DNA of 64,000 bases, taken from NCBI RefSeq assembly GCF_051622035.1, contig NC_135358.1:17146501-17210500 (forward strand), in the 5' to 3' direction. This stretch comes from Arctopsyche grandis (Eukaryota; Arthropoda; Insecta; Trichoptera; Hydropsychidae). How positions within the stretch are numbered: position 1 is the first letter of the stretch; the number at the start of each line of letters is the position of its first letter. Under the pieces are notes generated by a model that saw only the letters and a program-made list of their open reading frames with translations, did no database searches and was not told where the DNA came from. The translations under genes were made by a program, and so were the position numbers. Shown here one piece after another: positions 24,326-40,600 of this stretch.

Positions 24326-27300
24326 CTGAAAACACACATGTAAATCAGCATCTTTCGTGTCTAATTTGACCGCAATAAAGGTTAAACTTATATTATAGCT
24401 AGATTGATATTTCTCATACCAGGCATTGATCCAAATTTGCCATTTAGGGGCAATAGGGTAGCAATATTATAAAAAAATAATAGTATTAATAAATTTGAAT
24501 ATATAGGTACATACATACATACATATAACATGATTGAGTTCAAAATTGTGACCAAATAAATTTATAAATACCTACATATATTGACCAAATCTCAAGCCCA
24601 ATAGCACTGAGCAACAAAAAAATCATATTTTTGAGTTGATCATTCTTTACTACTAAACCACTAAAATCAAATATTATATATACTTTTTGTTGTTTCGCTC
24701 TCGTTAAGAGATATGTATATATGAGCGTTTATAAAATGCGCAAGTTTACAGTTTTTTTGCTTTTGCCATCCTCAAAGTGAGTATGGAAATCAATATTCGG
24801 AAAATCACTATTGATAGTGATTTTCAATTGTTTCAAATACTTTTAATTAATTATTTAAAAGTCAAAAATAATCAAGCTATTTTGCGTTTATTTGGCCAGT
24901 TTTTTTTCCACCGCGTTTATAAGGATTGATTTTCTTTATCAATGGTTATTTTTTATCTAAACATTCTAATTCAAGCGGTAAATGATTGTCAAATTTAATA
25001 ATGATTGATTAACTCCGCTCTGTTTATTTTTTTTGTCCTCAATCTAATCTTATTTATTATTATAAGGCAGTATCCGAAAAGTGTATGAAACAATTCAAAA
25101 TTTAATTTTCTTAAATATGTTATTCATCTACGTATTTTTTTTTTAATAAATTCCTAGAACCTAAATTAAAAATTGAAATGTGTAAATTAATACCATTTAT
25201 AATATTATAGAATTATTTATTAATCCGAAATATATTGTTTTGAGCTCAATCATATATTATTTAAATTTAATATTATGGTATATTTTAAGCGAGGAAGTAA
25301 ATTTTAAGGTAAAACTTTAAAGGTTAAATCTAATACTACATGTTTTCATATTATACTTATTCTAATAAAATATAATATTTAATTTAAAATTTTGATCACA
25401 TATCTATATTTAAATTAATACTTAAATTTAATTTCAGAAACATATAACATATTCAATTAGTAAGAAGTAGCTTAAATGTAATATCATTAGAACATTCAGA
25501 AAAAATTTTGACCCAAAAATTTATAATAAGCTATGGCGTTTTAAATCAAATAAATACGCCACTGTACGTAAGCGACTTAAGCAAAAGCGACTTTTCATTT
25601 CTGGAAATATATAAATTTTTATTATCATTGTTAAAAAAATATAAGCTTGAAATTATACCTTTATGTTATCAGTCCTCTGCAGTATAGCGACATAAGCGAC
25701 AGTAGTCGTTTTGAAGAAGATGTTAGTCACATAAGAAATAGATAGAGAGTATACGTAGAAAGACAGATAGATAGATAAAGAGAGATGAAGATGTTTTTAA
25801 TTTGTTGTAGAGTATGATTAAAAAAAATCTTATTCAATAAATGAAAGTGCATTAATGTTTTAAAATAATAACAATAATTAGGAAAATGAAGCATGGTTAG
25901 GAAAATGCAAGTGAAGCAAAATTATTAAGGTTTTTTACTGAGAAAGCATGATAAAAGGCGTTGCCAAATAAATGCTAAAAAATAATTTAAGGATTTTGGA
26001 GAATGTCCGCGCGGTTCCTGGGGCGTTGGGGGGGGCCTCCTCGGTTTGCTTGGAGCTTTTTGAATTTTTTTTGATATTTTGTTTTGGAAACTGAAAAAAT
26101 GGTACTGAAAAAAGAAAATGGTAGGGTTTGTGTGCATAACTATGGGATTTTGGGTCGTTAGTATCCCGTGAGCTCGGCGAATGTGCTGTCCAGGTCGTCG
26201 CATATCGATTTGTATTTCTCCTTCTCTTGGAACAAATTGTCTGCAAAACAGCGTTAGAAACGTTATGCCGACCGTTTCGAAAAAGCGAATTTCAATTTCA
26301 ACAGAAACACGTTTGCAAAATTTCAGTCACTTCCACTCTATAGTGAATGCGAGTAAATATATTTAAAAAAAAATGATTGGAGTAATTATTACTGCAATTT
26401 AAGTCAGATATTGATACTGTAATTACATATGTGTATTAATTGTGATTAAAACAATTGAATTGTTCTTAATATACAAAACAAAAATCAAAAGCATTTAAAT
26501 TTGAATGTCTTTCTAAAAATAAACGACACGTTCAAATCGATGACGTTTTCTTTTCATTGCAATCGTGTTTCTAATGAAAATTAGCTCTACCTCAAATTAA
26601 AAAAAGTAAGCAAAATTAAAAGCAATATTAATTCAGACGACACATTACGTTAAAACAAAGACAAATTAAATTAAATTTTTCAATTATTTAAGTTACAATT
26701 AAAATTAAAAAGTTGTAATTTTTTAAACGTGTGAATTTAAATCGTTTAAATTTAGAACAATTAAACTTAGACAACATAAGATAGGTTTTATTATGTTGAT
26801 TAGAAGACGCATGGATGAAGCGCCAGATTTTGTACGCACCTTCGAGCCTGTCGACTTCCTTTTGCAACTTCTTAACGGTCTTCTCGGCGAACTCAGCACG
26901 AGCTTCAGCTTCCTTGTGTTTGACGGTGAGGGTTTTCAGTTGCCTCTTGAATTCCTCAACACGTTGGTTAGCCTTCTCTTCTGATACTTCCAGAGATTTG
27001 AGGGAGTTACCTACGACCTATTTGGCAAAACTACCGTTAGTTCTTTGGACCTAAGAATAAAATATCTACATATTAGTATGTAAATGCTTTACCTTCAATT
27101 CTTCTTCGAGCTCCATGATCTTGGAGTCTCCAGATTTGACACGGTCCTCAGCAACTTCCAACTCGTCTTCAACGAAGGCCAGCTTGCGGGATACCTTTGT
27201 TTCACACGATACAAGTTTTAGATACATAGATAGATTAAAATATAATATATTTATTTACGGAAGTGAAAATTACCTCATCTGATTTGCCGTCAGCGTCTTC

Positions 27301-28660
27301 AGCCAGAAGCCTAGCTTCTTTCAATTGGTTGGTGAGTTGGTCCATACGCTCTTCATCTTGTTGGGATCTGTTCTCCAATACTTTGCACATACTGTAAGAT
27401 ACAATAATGGTTTTATACGTAGTTCGAGTTATTTTATATAAAGTTGTAGTGGATTTGTGATGAAAAATTTACCGGTTGTTCTCATCAGCGGCAGCTGAGG
27501 CTTCAACCAACTTGCTGGTGGCAGATCCGAGCCTTTCCTCTGACTTCTCGAGGTCCTCTTCAATCTGCTGTACCTTCCTGTTTTGGGTGGCCATCTCAGC
27601 CTCGGTGGCGGTGAGCTGCTTTTCCTTCTCTTCCAAGTCCTTGTTGGCCTGCTCCAAGTTGTTCTTGTTGTCAATGAGGTCCTGCTCTACCTGAGCGAGC
27701 TTCTTCTGAAGCTCACGCACTTCCTCATTGATCTGAAACAAAAATACATTCACATATAAATTTCGATAGAGCTCTTTAAAATATTTCATTACTTCAAATA
27801 CAATATCATGGATGGAATTTTTAACAAAGAGATCAATATTTTCAATGAACATAGAATATTCTATCAAAATGTGAGTTAAACCCCCCTCATCCCCCAAAGT
27901 TTGAATTGTTTGAATTGCTAACGAGAGTCAATAGAAGCTATGTTGAATAAACGGACTCTGTTTATTTTGGTTACCATATCAATCAATCAGCATTTAGTAT
28001 TTGCATTATAGTAGTTTTATTTTACAAATATTCGAAGGTTGAAAAATTTAACTTTATAAACATATGTAAATCCACTTTTCTTCATTTCGAGAAATATCTC
28101 ACAAAACTTTAAATATAATGCATTGAACAATATTTTAAAATACTGGTAGCCTGTAAAACATTTAGTTTGCTTTTCCAAGAATCTGGACATATCGATTAAA
28201 ATAAGTGATAACAATTTGTGAATTAAGTCAAACAGAAATAGTGTTTTTGGAACTGAAAATCAGATTTCCATCACTTTCAAATATAACGGCTCATATGTAA
28301 TATTAATTATTTCTAAACGACTATTATTATTATAGTACGATTATTAAAATATGATTTTCATAGCAGTTTTCCTATTTAAATTGACTTATATATTTGAAAC
28401 TTTGATAATGCCAAATTGTTATATAATCTTATTTGAACATTTAGAAGTAGAAGTATTAGAAACGCAAGAATCCCCAATAGTTTTCAAGTTTTACGATCTG
28501 ACATGTTAACCTCAAGATGGACATTGAATTAAATTTTTCTATTGACCTTGTCAGCTCTGAGGTTAGCATCTTTAGCTTGTCCCTCGCAGGTATCTGCCTT
28601 GTCCATGGCATTGTCCTTCTCCAGCTTCATCGCCTGCATCTTCTTCTTGATCGCGTCCAT
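24243..28660 (-). CDS. Tm2: tropomyosin 2 (Tm2), complete CDS with two alternative last exons
   Basis: Common exons (minus strand): 28547-28660, 27473-27732, 27274-27391, 27093-27194, 26840-27017; last exon either 26158-26240 or 24243-24325. Either choice gives 284 residues, the standard muscle tropomyosin length, in an unbroken coiled-coil heptad pattern starting [17 protein letters not shown]. Tropomyosin dimers overlap head to tail along actin and, with troponin, control myosin binding in muscle. [16 protein letters not shown] and [19 protein letters not shown] identify the fly Tm2 type rather than Tm1. The second exon fuses what are separate exons 2 and 3 in most tropomyosins. His-232 ([10 protein letters not shown]) replaces a usual core Leu. 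It lies about 20 kb downstream of Tm1 on the same strand, as in Drosophila. Confidence 0.92.
24605..25047. mobile_element. foldback repeat family E, copy 2
   Basis: Starts CACTGAGCAACAAAAAAAT, and the right end is the inverted relative (TTTTTTTTGTCCTCAATC). The interior matches 37403-37857 (AATACTTTTAATTAATTATT, AATTCAAGCGGTAAAT). It sits between the two alternative Tm2 last exons. Confidence 0.7.
25048..26157 (-). other. Tm2 intron/3' UTR between alternative last exons
   Basis: AT-rich sequence that must include the 3' UTR of the proximal last exon (stop at 26158-26160). A GC-richer patch at 26000-26060 lies in that UTR. The open frames there are not continuous with the coding phase and end in no splice site. 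Confidence 0.5.
26158..26240 (-). CDS. Tm2: Tm2 alternative last exon, proximal (…FAELTGY)
   Basis: Acceptor TTGCAG, then AC plus [17 protein letters not shown] and [12 protein letters not shown]. It resembles the single last exon of fly Tm2, so this is probably the default ending; the distal exon is the alternative. Confidence 0.88.
26840..27017 (-). CDS. Tm2: Tm2 exon 5 (residues 199-257)
   Basis: Encodes [46 protein letters not shown] and [13 protein letters not shown]. In Tm1 this stretch is split over parts of exons 6, 7 and 8. The His in VKHKEAEA stands at a coiled-coil core position that is Leu in the three Tm1 exon 7 versions. Confidence 0.9.
27093..27194 (-). CDS. Tm2: Tm2 exon 4 (residues 165-198)
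   Basis: Encodes [34 protein letters not shown] in phase 0. Acceptor ACAAAG, donor GTAAAG. It merges sequence that Tm1 carries on exon 5 and the start of exon 6. Confidence 0.9.
27274..27391 (-). CDS. Tm2: Tm2 exon 3 (residues 125-164)
   Basis: Encodes [32 protein letters not shown] and ADGKSDE after the split Arg codon. It is the counterpart of Tm1 exon 4 with identical length (118 nt) and phase, but has no duplicated alternative here. Confidence 0.92.
27473..27732 (-). CDS. Tm2: Tm2 exon 2 (fused exons 2+3, residues 39-124)
   Basis: 260 nt encoding [17 protein letters not shown] through [16 protein letters not shown] to ADENN plus two bases of Arg. Length equals the usual 42-residue exon 2 plus the 44-residue exon 3, so one intron has been lost relative to the Tm1 arrangement. 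Confidence 0.9.
28547..28660 (-). CDS. Tm2: Tm2 exon 1 (start codon, 38 residues)
   Basis: ATG at 28658-28660 in the context GCCAAAATG. It encodes [33 protein letters not shown] and LRADK, exactly the 38-residue muscle-type first exon. The N-terminus forms the overlap joint with the C-terminus of the next dimer. Donor GTCAAT. Confidence 0.93.
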
Positions 28661-28702
28661 TTTGGCGGCTGGGAGTGTTCTACTGCGCTAGGAAAAACTA
28701 AA
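28661..28702 (-). other. Tm2 5' UTR on the start-codon exon
   Basis: TTTGTTTCAG at 28703-28712 (minus strand) is a good splice acceptor 42 nt before the ATG. A 5' UTR intron with a distant first exon is therefore likely, as in other insect tropomyosin genes. A candidate partner donor is at 38351. Confidence 0.55.
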
Positions 28703-28712
28703 TCTGAAACAA

Positions 28713-32491
<3,779 letters not shown>

Positions 32492-32682
32492 AATAATTTT
32501 ACTTTCATTATATATGTATTGAACATTTCATATAAAAATGAAAATTTTCTTGACAGGATAAAAACCTCAAATTTGAAATTTCTAACGAACACAATACTTT
32601 ATATTGATACTTTGTATATGAATGTACGGAGAAAAAGCAAAAGGCTGAATTTATTATATTCAACCCCATATATTATATTATA

Positions 32683-32894
32683 CTAGTGTTTTTACCCGGC
32701 TTCGCTCGGTATTTGTAATATAAACCACTTAAACATGGCCAATCTAATAGTAAACATTTTATTAAATTTATTTGAATAGTTTTATTTTATTTGAATATTC
32801 ATTTGTTTTTTATTAAATTGAACGTCACGGACTCTACGAATCAAACAAACAAACATAAATACATAAAAAGTCTCGTTAGAAATTATATATTAGA
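32683..32894 (-). mobile_element. Helitron-like element, family C, complete copy 2
   Basis: On the minus strand it starts TCTAATATATAATTTC at 32894 after an A. It ends with the hairpin CCGAGCGAAGCCGGG, then GTAAAAACA and CTAG at 32683, followed by T. 212 bp, no coding capacity; nearly the same length as copy 3 at 42923. Confidence 0.75.
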
Positions 32895-33059
32895 TTATCG
32901 CCTTTTCTGGATGACTTAACAATTATTTTGTGTGAAAATTAAAAAAAAATAGATTTAATTGTATGCTGTGTACGGTATGTACTGTAGGTATAAAGAGATT
33001 CGGAACATGTTGTTTTTCTTTAGGGAGGTTATGAAAGGAAAATGTTCATTAGATGAATA

Positions 33060-33400
33060 GTAATCTAAGGAGTCCAGTTAAACCAGTCGTCGGTCAGTGT
33101 GGCCAGCTGTCGCCAACATTTATTTTGGCCGACCGTCGTGAATGTGGGCCGACCAGTGTTTACGCGCGAAAATCCGTCGTGGGCATTTTCTTTGGATATC
33201 GCATGAAATGATCGAAAATAGTATGCGCGAAGGCAGAGAGAGCGAGAGAGAGCCAGCAAACGAACGAGCGACGGGAATCCGACGGCTGAACCGAAATAGA
33301 CCGCACCAAGTATGGACGCCGACACGCGATACGATGAGCTAAACGCGCGTACACAACGCCCTCTACCAATCTAACTGGACCTTTTTCCAGAAATCAGAAG
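33060..33400. promoter_or_regulatory. GC-richer island, possible promoter or 5' exon
   Basis: CpG-rich stretch with GAGAGAGCGAGAGAGAG (a GAGA-type element) at about 33235-33252 and several GACCG words. It is unlike the flanking AT-rich DNA. The frames here carry no known domain. It lies between Tm2 and Tm1, so it could be a Tm2 promoter or an enhancer; I cannot choose a strand. Confidence 0.35.
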
Positions 33401-36400
33401 CGGCCGTTGAATTACTAATAGTCCACTGCTACGATTCTATGAAACCGATTAAAATTTTCCTGCATTTCTGAGGAATTCAAGCTTCGTTTTGGAGCAACGA
33501 CACTCGCCAACCGAGCGCATAATATCGCAAAATGTTCAAATCGCATCAATGTCAAGTAAAAATTAACATCGAATCGTATCACAGATCTTTTTTCGACTAA
33601 CAGGTGTTGCCATCTATTACGAGTTGGCATATTCGATCGATACTGTCACTGAGTTTGGCTCGATCTTGCGTTTTTGACCGACATAGATGTCTTTTTCGGT
33701 ATGCACGTTGACAATTGTCGTATTCCTCTTATCGTGTGATTCATTTATACTGTTCAAATACGCGCGAGGTCGAGTGCAAAATTCATGTTGTGAAACGAAA
33801 CGTGAAGATTAGGTTTCTTGTTGCTTTGTGAAGTGTGGTGGTGAACCCGAATCATTTCGACGAATTTATGACAGCTCTGCAAACAACCGTAAAATAGTTT
33901 TTCCTTCAATTTTCCGCAAATTCCGGATGACGTGGATGTCGATTTTGCTTTTGATCAATTTAGATCATCTTCTATCTGTATTCTGAATTATTTTTACTCC
34001 CAGTTCAATCTTAAATATTATTTTTTCCGCCATATTATGTATAAATTAAGAAATATACAATGTATAGAAACTCTCGTGAAAAATGTTACAGAACAGATGT
34101 TGATTTCAAGTTTATGTACAATGTACATACTTCCAACGAATAAATCCGCGGTTGCTTCGCAATATCACGTTCAAGACAGATTAAAGTCCTATATTTGATC
34201 CGTTTATAAAATTTATACGGCGTCTTTACTAATTGGACATCAAATAATGGAAATAAATATTTTATTTTTGTTGACGTTCCTTCAACGAGACTCGTTAATT
34301 TTGAACAAGCTAGGGCTACAAAACCAACGAATAATGAATGATATGGCTCAATTCAACGAACGACCTTGACCTCGAATGAAAGAAGGTCCCCCTCTCCTTT
34401 CTTAACTTTTTGCCCTCTAAAAATTGAAGTTTTCTTGTCCGGAAAAAACTCGGAAAAATTTCGGACAGAATTAGCGATTCCAACAAAAAGCAAACTCATG
34501 ATTAAAAATATACACAAAAAATTTTTTATTCATTGTGATAAAAATTTTAATGCTTCTTTGCGACCTTGTAATACTTTCAAATTACATTTCACTCAACGTT
34601 TCAAAATTAACATTAGTAAGTAAGTTACTCTCAAATATTTACACATATACATACATACTGCTAAATTTAAACGGTTCCAGCTGTTCAGCAAATATCAAAA
34701 ATAAAATAAGCCATGTGTATAAAATAGATTTCGTGGCGTAGGTGACCATGGTTGACAGGGATAGATTCCAGCTTGAAAATACGCAATTATAACACTTACT
34801 CAGATGAATATACATTTAAATTGTATGACCAAACTACTCATATATTAAATTTATAACGGTATTATTTTTATTTCATTAAGCTATGACCTTTACAATTGAC
34901 GTTAACCGCATACCAAACTTGACGTACGTTTATTACATATGTCACGTAATGTGATGATTTGTATACACAATCCGTATTTCGCACATCGACGATACCCATC
35001 TCGTATTAGCATAATGAAAGAAAATCTAGCCTAAAATTATATACGTGCGAAAATTGCGAGGAAAGCTTAATGCTCCCATCCTGGTTTTTCCGCGACACGT
35101 GAAAAGCCTTTTGAAATGTATGACAATGGATTTTCCTCTATAGCGCCCCCTTTTCTTTCATTTTATCCGACACACAATGCGTTATAGCCAGGGGGATATC
35201 ATTATCATATACATAAAAGTATAAAATTACGACTGTACATTATGATAATTTGATCATCTTACTCGATCGCGTTCAAGATGTGGACCGTTCCGGACCCGCA
35301 TAATCGGAATACATGCATAGCGTTATCGTTATCAGTCATTTCTAAAATTATTCGCATTATATTCGGTTGATGACCTCGAAAATGAACTAATATCATCTCG
35401 AAATCTCATTTCAAAATAAATTCGAAGCATTCTGTCTTTCTCTTGAGTTTTCCTAGCATTTGACAAGGATTGAATTAGAATTACACCCTAAAATCGCTTA
35501 TCAAGTGTGATGATTACATACCATAGAATTTATATGGATATTCCCGTACTAATATTAAGTTGATTGTTTTTTTCTAATAAACTTTTATATAGTATTCACG
35601 TTTAGTAAAAAGTGTTTTTGCGTGTAAAAATCCAAGCGTATTATCGTATAAAATATTAATTTCAAAGTTCGATATCTTATTATGGACTTTCGTACGAAGT
35701 TTTATTATTACAAAGCAATTTTACAATTGATGTAGCCATCGTAAAACTTTCCAGTAAAGAAACGATCGATTATTTATTTGGGTCTATATAATCGACCCAA
35801 CAACGATAAAAATAATACATCTACCGTTTGCTATTGTTGAATTTTCTACTTTAAATGGCACAGTATAAAATTTGGATGATAAATTACTACCTTCCCTTGA
35901 AGCAGTATTTCATATAAGAGGAAAGCATACATAATGGTTTGAAATTGAATTCATCAAATTGTAAACTCTCTCAAAATAGTATAGCTTTTGTGACTGCTGT
36001 TATGAAATTCAATCCGTTTATTGTCACAGGGTAGATATTGCTTGAAAGCGAACGCTTAATTTATTTATTTCATGAATAATAAGTTCGTTTTCGTTTGAAT
36101 TTGATATACATATTAAATATTCGGATATTTGTATACCGTATTGAAGAGCTTTTATTATATATCCTTTAATAATACCAGACTCTTTTAAAAATATGATAGT
36201 GTCAATTATAAAAGATTGATTGCCACTATGAACTGTGCATCACATATCACATTTGGATGGATGTGCGCGAATTTGATTGATCACATATTGTATAAAAACG
36301 ATCTATTTTCCTCTGGAAAAATAAACGTACTCATATATGATATCCTCAAACGTTTATTCGACTGAAGAAAATGCGGAAAATTTTAAAAAGTCCTCGGTGA

Positions 36401-36430
36401 AAAAAATACTGCACGGACAACTCGGTATCA
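33401..36430. other. Tm2-Tm1 gap, nothing recognised
   Basis: AT-rich DNA with a moderately GC-rich part at 33640-33900. No exon with consistent splice borders and no repeat match was seen. Confidence 0.45.
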
Positions 36431-36810
36431 GCGCGGATCGACTTGACGAAAATAGATGGTCGCGGATCGATTCGCACAATTCGTTCCAAGGCCACACTGT
36501 CGACGTGCTTTAGCAAAAAATACATCAATTAATAGTCGGTTTAATGTAATCGATGTCATAAAAAAGCTCCGGTTTCAATGCTGGTCGGAAAATTCGCAAC
36601 GGCGAGAGGGAGGGTGCGAAACCGTTATCTCCTGCAAAGCGTCCCATTTCGAATGGCGCTTTCGACGCTTAAACAAACGATTGGTTCCGGTTTAATTTCG
36701 TGGTTGTTTTATGGACCAACCCCTTCAGATGACGGATCGAGTTCAAAATTTAACGTTGGCAACATTACGCAATTCGGAGCTCTCGTCGATTGCAATGTGC
36801 TGGGTCTATT
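36431..36810. promoter_or_regulatory. second GC-richer island in the Tm2-Tm1 gap
   Basis: Elevated GC and CpG, for example GGATCGATTCGCAC and GGCGAGAGGGAGGG. It is open in several frames because stops are scarce, without a recognisable product or consensus splice donor. Listed as a possible regulatory region only. Confidence 0.3.
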
Positions 36811-37402
36811 TTAGTATATCGCACACACTCGCTCGTAGACGTGATACGCGAGACGATTTATATTTATATATTTTAATATACGGTGAATATTAGCCGTGCA
36901 ATGAATTCTCGCTTGTAGAATTTACGATAATTTAGTTTGGTTTTGATTTTTTTTTTTTTTCAAAAATTTTCTGGAAAACTTTACAACATTATTTCTATTT
37001 ACACGTATAATACATACATAAAACATAAAATATGTAACATAAAAATAAAAATAAATGAGTAACATTTACGAGTGAAATAGCATTTCACACAGAATGAACC
37101 TATTATGTAGAAATATTATATTACACAAGACGAACAAAATTTGTTTTTTTTTTTAATTTTAGCTTCTCAGTAAATAATTTCACTGTGATTTTAATACTTC
37201 TATAATAGGCTAATTGTTTTGTAGCCGAGTTTTATTTGCATGAAGTCATCAAAATTGATATATAAAAAATTGATTCTGAAAAAAATATATGAAAATTGAT
37301 TGAAAACCCTGAAAAAGTTTTTCACCTACGAAAATTCTCTAAAAATATGTTCAGAAAATTGAACAAGGCTACAAATTGAAAATATAATAAACTAATTAAT
37401 TA

Positions 37403-37857
37403 CACTGAGCAATAAAAAATCACGTTTTTGAGCTACCAGAGCGAAGACTAATCAACTAAGTTTGATCCGCTGACTTCGAATATGATAGTGATTTTTGTTG
37501 GTTCACTCTAGTACATGAGAAATGAACATTTAAAAAAATGCGCAATTTTTACAGTTTTTTTGGTTTTTGCAGTCTTTAACTCAACATCTAGTATTTCTGC
37601 GCTCAAAATGAGTATTGAAATCAATATTCAGATGTTTTTTCTGTTGATTGTGATTTTTTATTGCTTTAAAATACTTTTAATTAATTATTTACCAAATTTT
37701 AAAAGTCAAAACATATCTTTTTTTACACATTTTTTTCCTAGCTATTGTGCGTTTAGTTGGTCATAAATTTTATGTCGCTACATTTATAAGAATTAGATTC
37801 TTTTTCAGTATTTTTTATTTTTTTATCTAAACATACTAATTCGAGCGGTTAATAATT
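37403..37857. mobile_element. foldback repeat family E, copy 3
   Basis: Starts CACTGAGCAATAAAAAATC and shares ATGCGCAATTTTTACAG, AAATACTTTTAATTAATT and TAATTCGAGCGGTTAA with copies 1 and 2. The right terminal repeat is missing. Confidence 0.65.
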
Positions 37858-38350
37858 TGAAATGTTTTTGAATTATTTAAAACACTTCAAAACTTTTTCT
37901 ACTAGCTTCATATGGAATTAGTATTTAAATAAATAAATAAAAAACACTATTTGCCAGACATATTGACCATCTGTAATGTCAGAACTGAAATACAACGGCT
38001 GAAATTTAAATATCCAAGAAACTGTCACTGAACATGTATCGTCTACGAGACCACTTGCTTGCGGCAAAAATAGATCTAGTTTACGTACCACCCGACAAAG
38101 AAAAAGAAAGGAGGAAAGAAAATAAAACCAAAGGTGTCCTTAGGACAACGCACGTTCGTCACTGACTAAAATAACAATGCACACGTCTCCACATAAAATA
38201 TCTTCAAAGTTCGCACTGAATATCGAGAGAGCACTTCTCCGCACAAACGAGGGTCTCGAAACTCGGCACAACACCCAAGTAGGAGGTAGTAGAAGAGGTT
38301 GGAAAAAATCGCCAACGTGGAGGATGGCACTCGCGTGGTGATCCCCTTAC

Positions 38351-38620
38351 CTGATGATGCGAGCTCGCCGGCAGCACAGGCACTGAACGACCGGACAACA
38401 GGGACCACCACCGGCGCCTATTTTTGGCACCACCGACGAGCACCACCAGCGCCCAACGAAAATAAGCAATCGGCGTCGGCTTGCACCCGAAAATCGACCT
38501 GTCGACCACTCGAGATCCCTTCGAGTTGGAAAATCCTCGACGGGATTCAAGGCCGGCTCGCTCGACCGAGCGGCAGGCTCGAAAACTCGCGCTCGACCAC
38601 AGCGGATGACAAACTTCTAT
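38351..38620 (-). promoter_or_regulatory. candidate first (noncoding) exon and promoter of Tm2
   Basis: A strong GC/CpG island on an AT-rich background. On the minus strand it ends with CATCATCAG followed by GTAAGG, a near-perfect splice donor. The next acceptor that makes sense downstream on this strand is the one before the Tm2 start exon (28703). A 9.6-kb 5' UTR intron would result. Joining these two sites is inference; the island could also serve an unrelated transcript. Confidence 0.4.
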
Positions 38621-40600
38621 CCAAAATTCTTATTTCATTTTATTTTACATTAATTCTTCTTTTATACGATACAAATAAGACCTCTTTATAATTGGGTCTT
38701 TTAAAATTTCAAATTCCTTGACGTTTTATTTGATTTATCTTTACAGGTTTAATAAAAACGCTATAATTTGAAAGCTACTATTTTCAGAATAACTAAATGA
38801 TTACTTTATCCACTTAATTTATACAAATATAGAATTTAAATTAAGAACTTCATTAGGCAAATTGAACTTGTTTCTTGGACTTTTCAAACAATATACATAG
38901 AAATAAAACTTTAAATTGATTTGCTATTTCAAAAATATATATTTAGACGAAATTCTAAAAATTTCTTAATAACACCAGCCCTTCCACTTTCCTGTCTGTC
39001 CCACGTCGTACAACTTATGTGTAATTACTTTTCACGTTGGTTTTAATTAAAAGCTTTAACACGGTACCTAGGCGTCGAAATTAAACTTTATTTTTGAATA
39101 TATTACAATTTAGGCTCTCATAAATAATTGTTGCCCAAATATTATACATACATACATACATTGTAGTTATGTTGAGTATTTTGAAAAATGGTTTCGTTTA
39201 TTTTTCAAATATTCTTCATTATGAGACTAAGAACTTTAGAACCATTATTAAAATAAAAATAAAATTCTTCAAACCCTTTAAATAATTTAAGCAAAGTCTA
39301 GATAAATATAAAATCCAAATCAAGAGTTTACTGGAAAAATTATCTGAATTCATTGTTCAAAAGGCTCAATACTTAAATTGAAACCACCTGACAAAATCAT
39401 TTTTGTCATGGAAATCATTGCCTCTTGCATATTCCTGTCAAAACACAGAAATATTTACAGAGAAAACCTTTAACACATCTAAATAATTAAAATTGTTTGA
39501 AGTAATGAAAAAGCTAAGCTCAAAATCAAATATGAAATTAATATAACAAATAATAAGGGGATGAATCAATAGAAATATGATATTATCGACGTTATATGTA
39601 TACTGTAAATAATATATAGTATACAGGACCGACGAGAGGGGAGGGGGAACTGGGGTAAAGTTCCAAGGCCTAGACTATCAAAGGGCCTCGTGTCTGGACG
39701 ATCGATACTGATATTTTATAATTATTTATTTTTTTATTGAAAAAAAAATTATTATTCTATATAAAAATACATATATTTATTTGAAGCTAAATGTTTACTA
39801 TTTTTCGATCCGCGCATTCTTTGCGCCCATGTGAAATCGTATCTGTTATATCATACTTTTTTATTCGATTATTTTAAAAGATTAAATTTTTCTAATACTT
39901 CTGATATATTTTTCGCATATTAAAAATATGCCTATAAGATCTTTTTTTTTTGGTTTGTCATATGGTCCGGAATTATTTCTCCAGGCGCCGGAATTCCTCT
40001 CGGCTGCCCTGTATGTATTATATACATAATATCGAATAAATACACAGATGATTTAACTTTGTCAATTTCCGCGTATCCCGTTATGTAAATATCCATTATT
40101 TCATGTCCCGATTGGATTTATTCAACTTACAAAATCCAAGGACACACCCTCGGGGATATTTGTCAGTCAACGTATCAGATTCGATACAATTTACATCAAT
40201 CACTAAGTGAACATAACAAGAAATTTCAAATATTCTATCGGATCTCCATGGGATGAAAAATAATTACATATTATATGTCCGATATTCGACGTCATTCTAT
40301 GATATGTAGGTATAGAGCCTGAGGTATTTTTAGTGGTAGATATGTGTGTGTGTGTGTGTGTATGTGATCGAAGGTTTAATTCGTTTATTGTGCCCTAATA
40401 AAGTTACGTTTGGGTTTTGAATTTGGGTTTTGGACGACGAAAGTCATTAGTGGGTTACGCGAAGTCGTTAAAAGCTTTCCCATGTAAAGCGACGAATATT
40501 TACTTTTGCGATTATTGCATTTAATTGTTAAAATAATCAAGAGATACTCATAATTTTCTTCTGTATTTTATATACAGTTTTATTTTTAATATAGTAAATA
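38621..40600. other. Tm2-Tm1 gap, nothing recognised
   Basis: AT-rich, with a short (TG)9 tract at 40343-40360. The GGGAGGGGGAAC patch at about 39636 has no coding support. Confidence 0.45.

Noticed and set aside
38299-38691. 130-codon plus-strand frame and overlapping minus frames
   Set aside because: Stop-poor CpG island open in several frames; no domain. Kept only as a candidate promoter and first exon.
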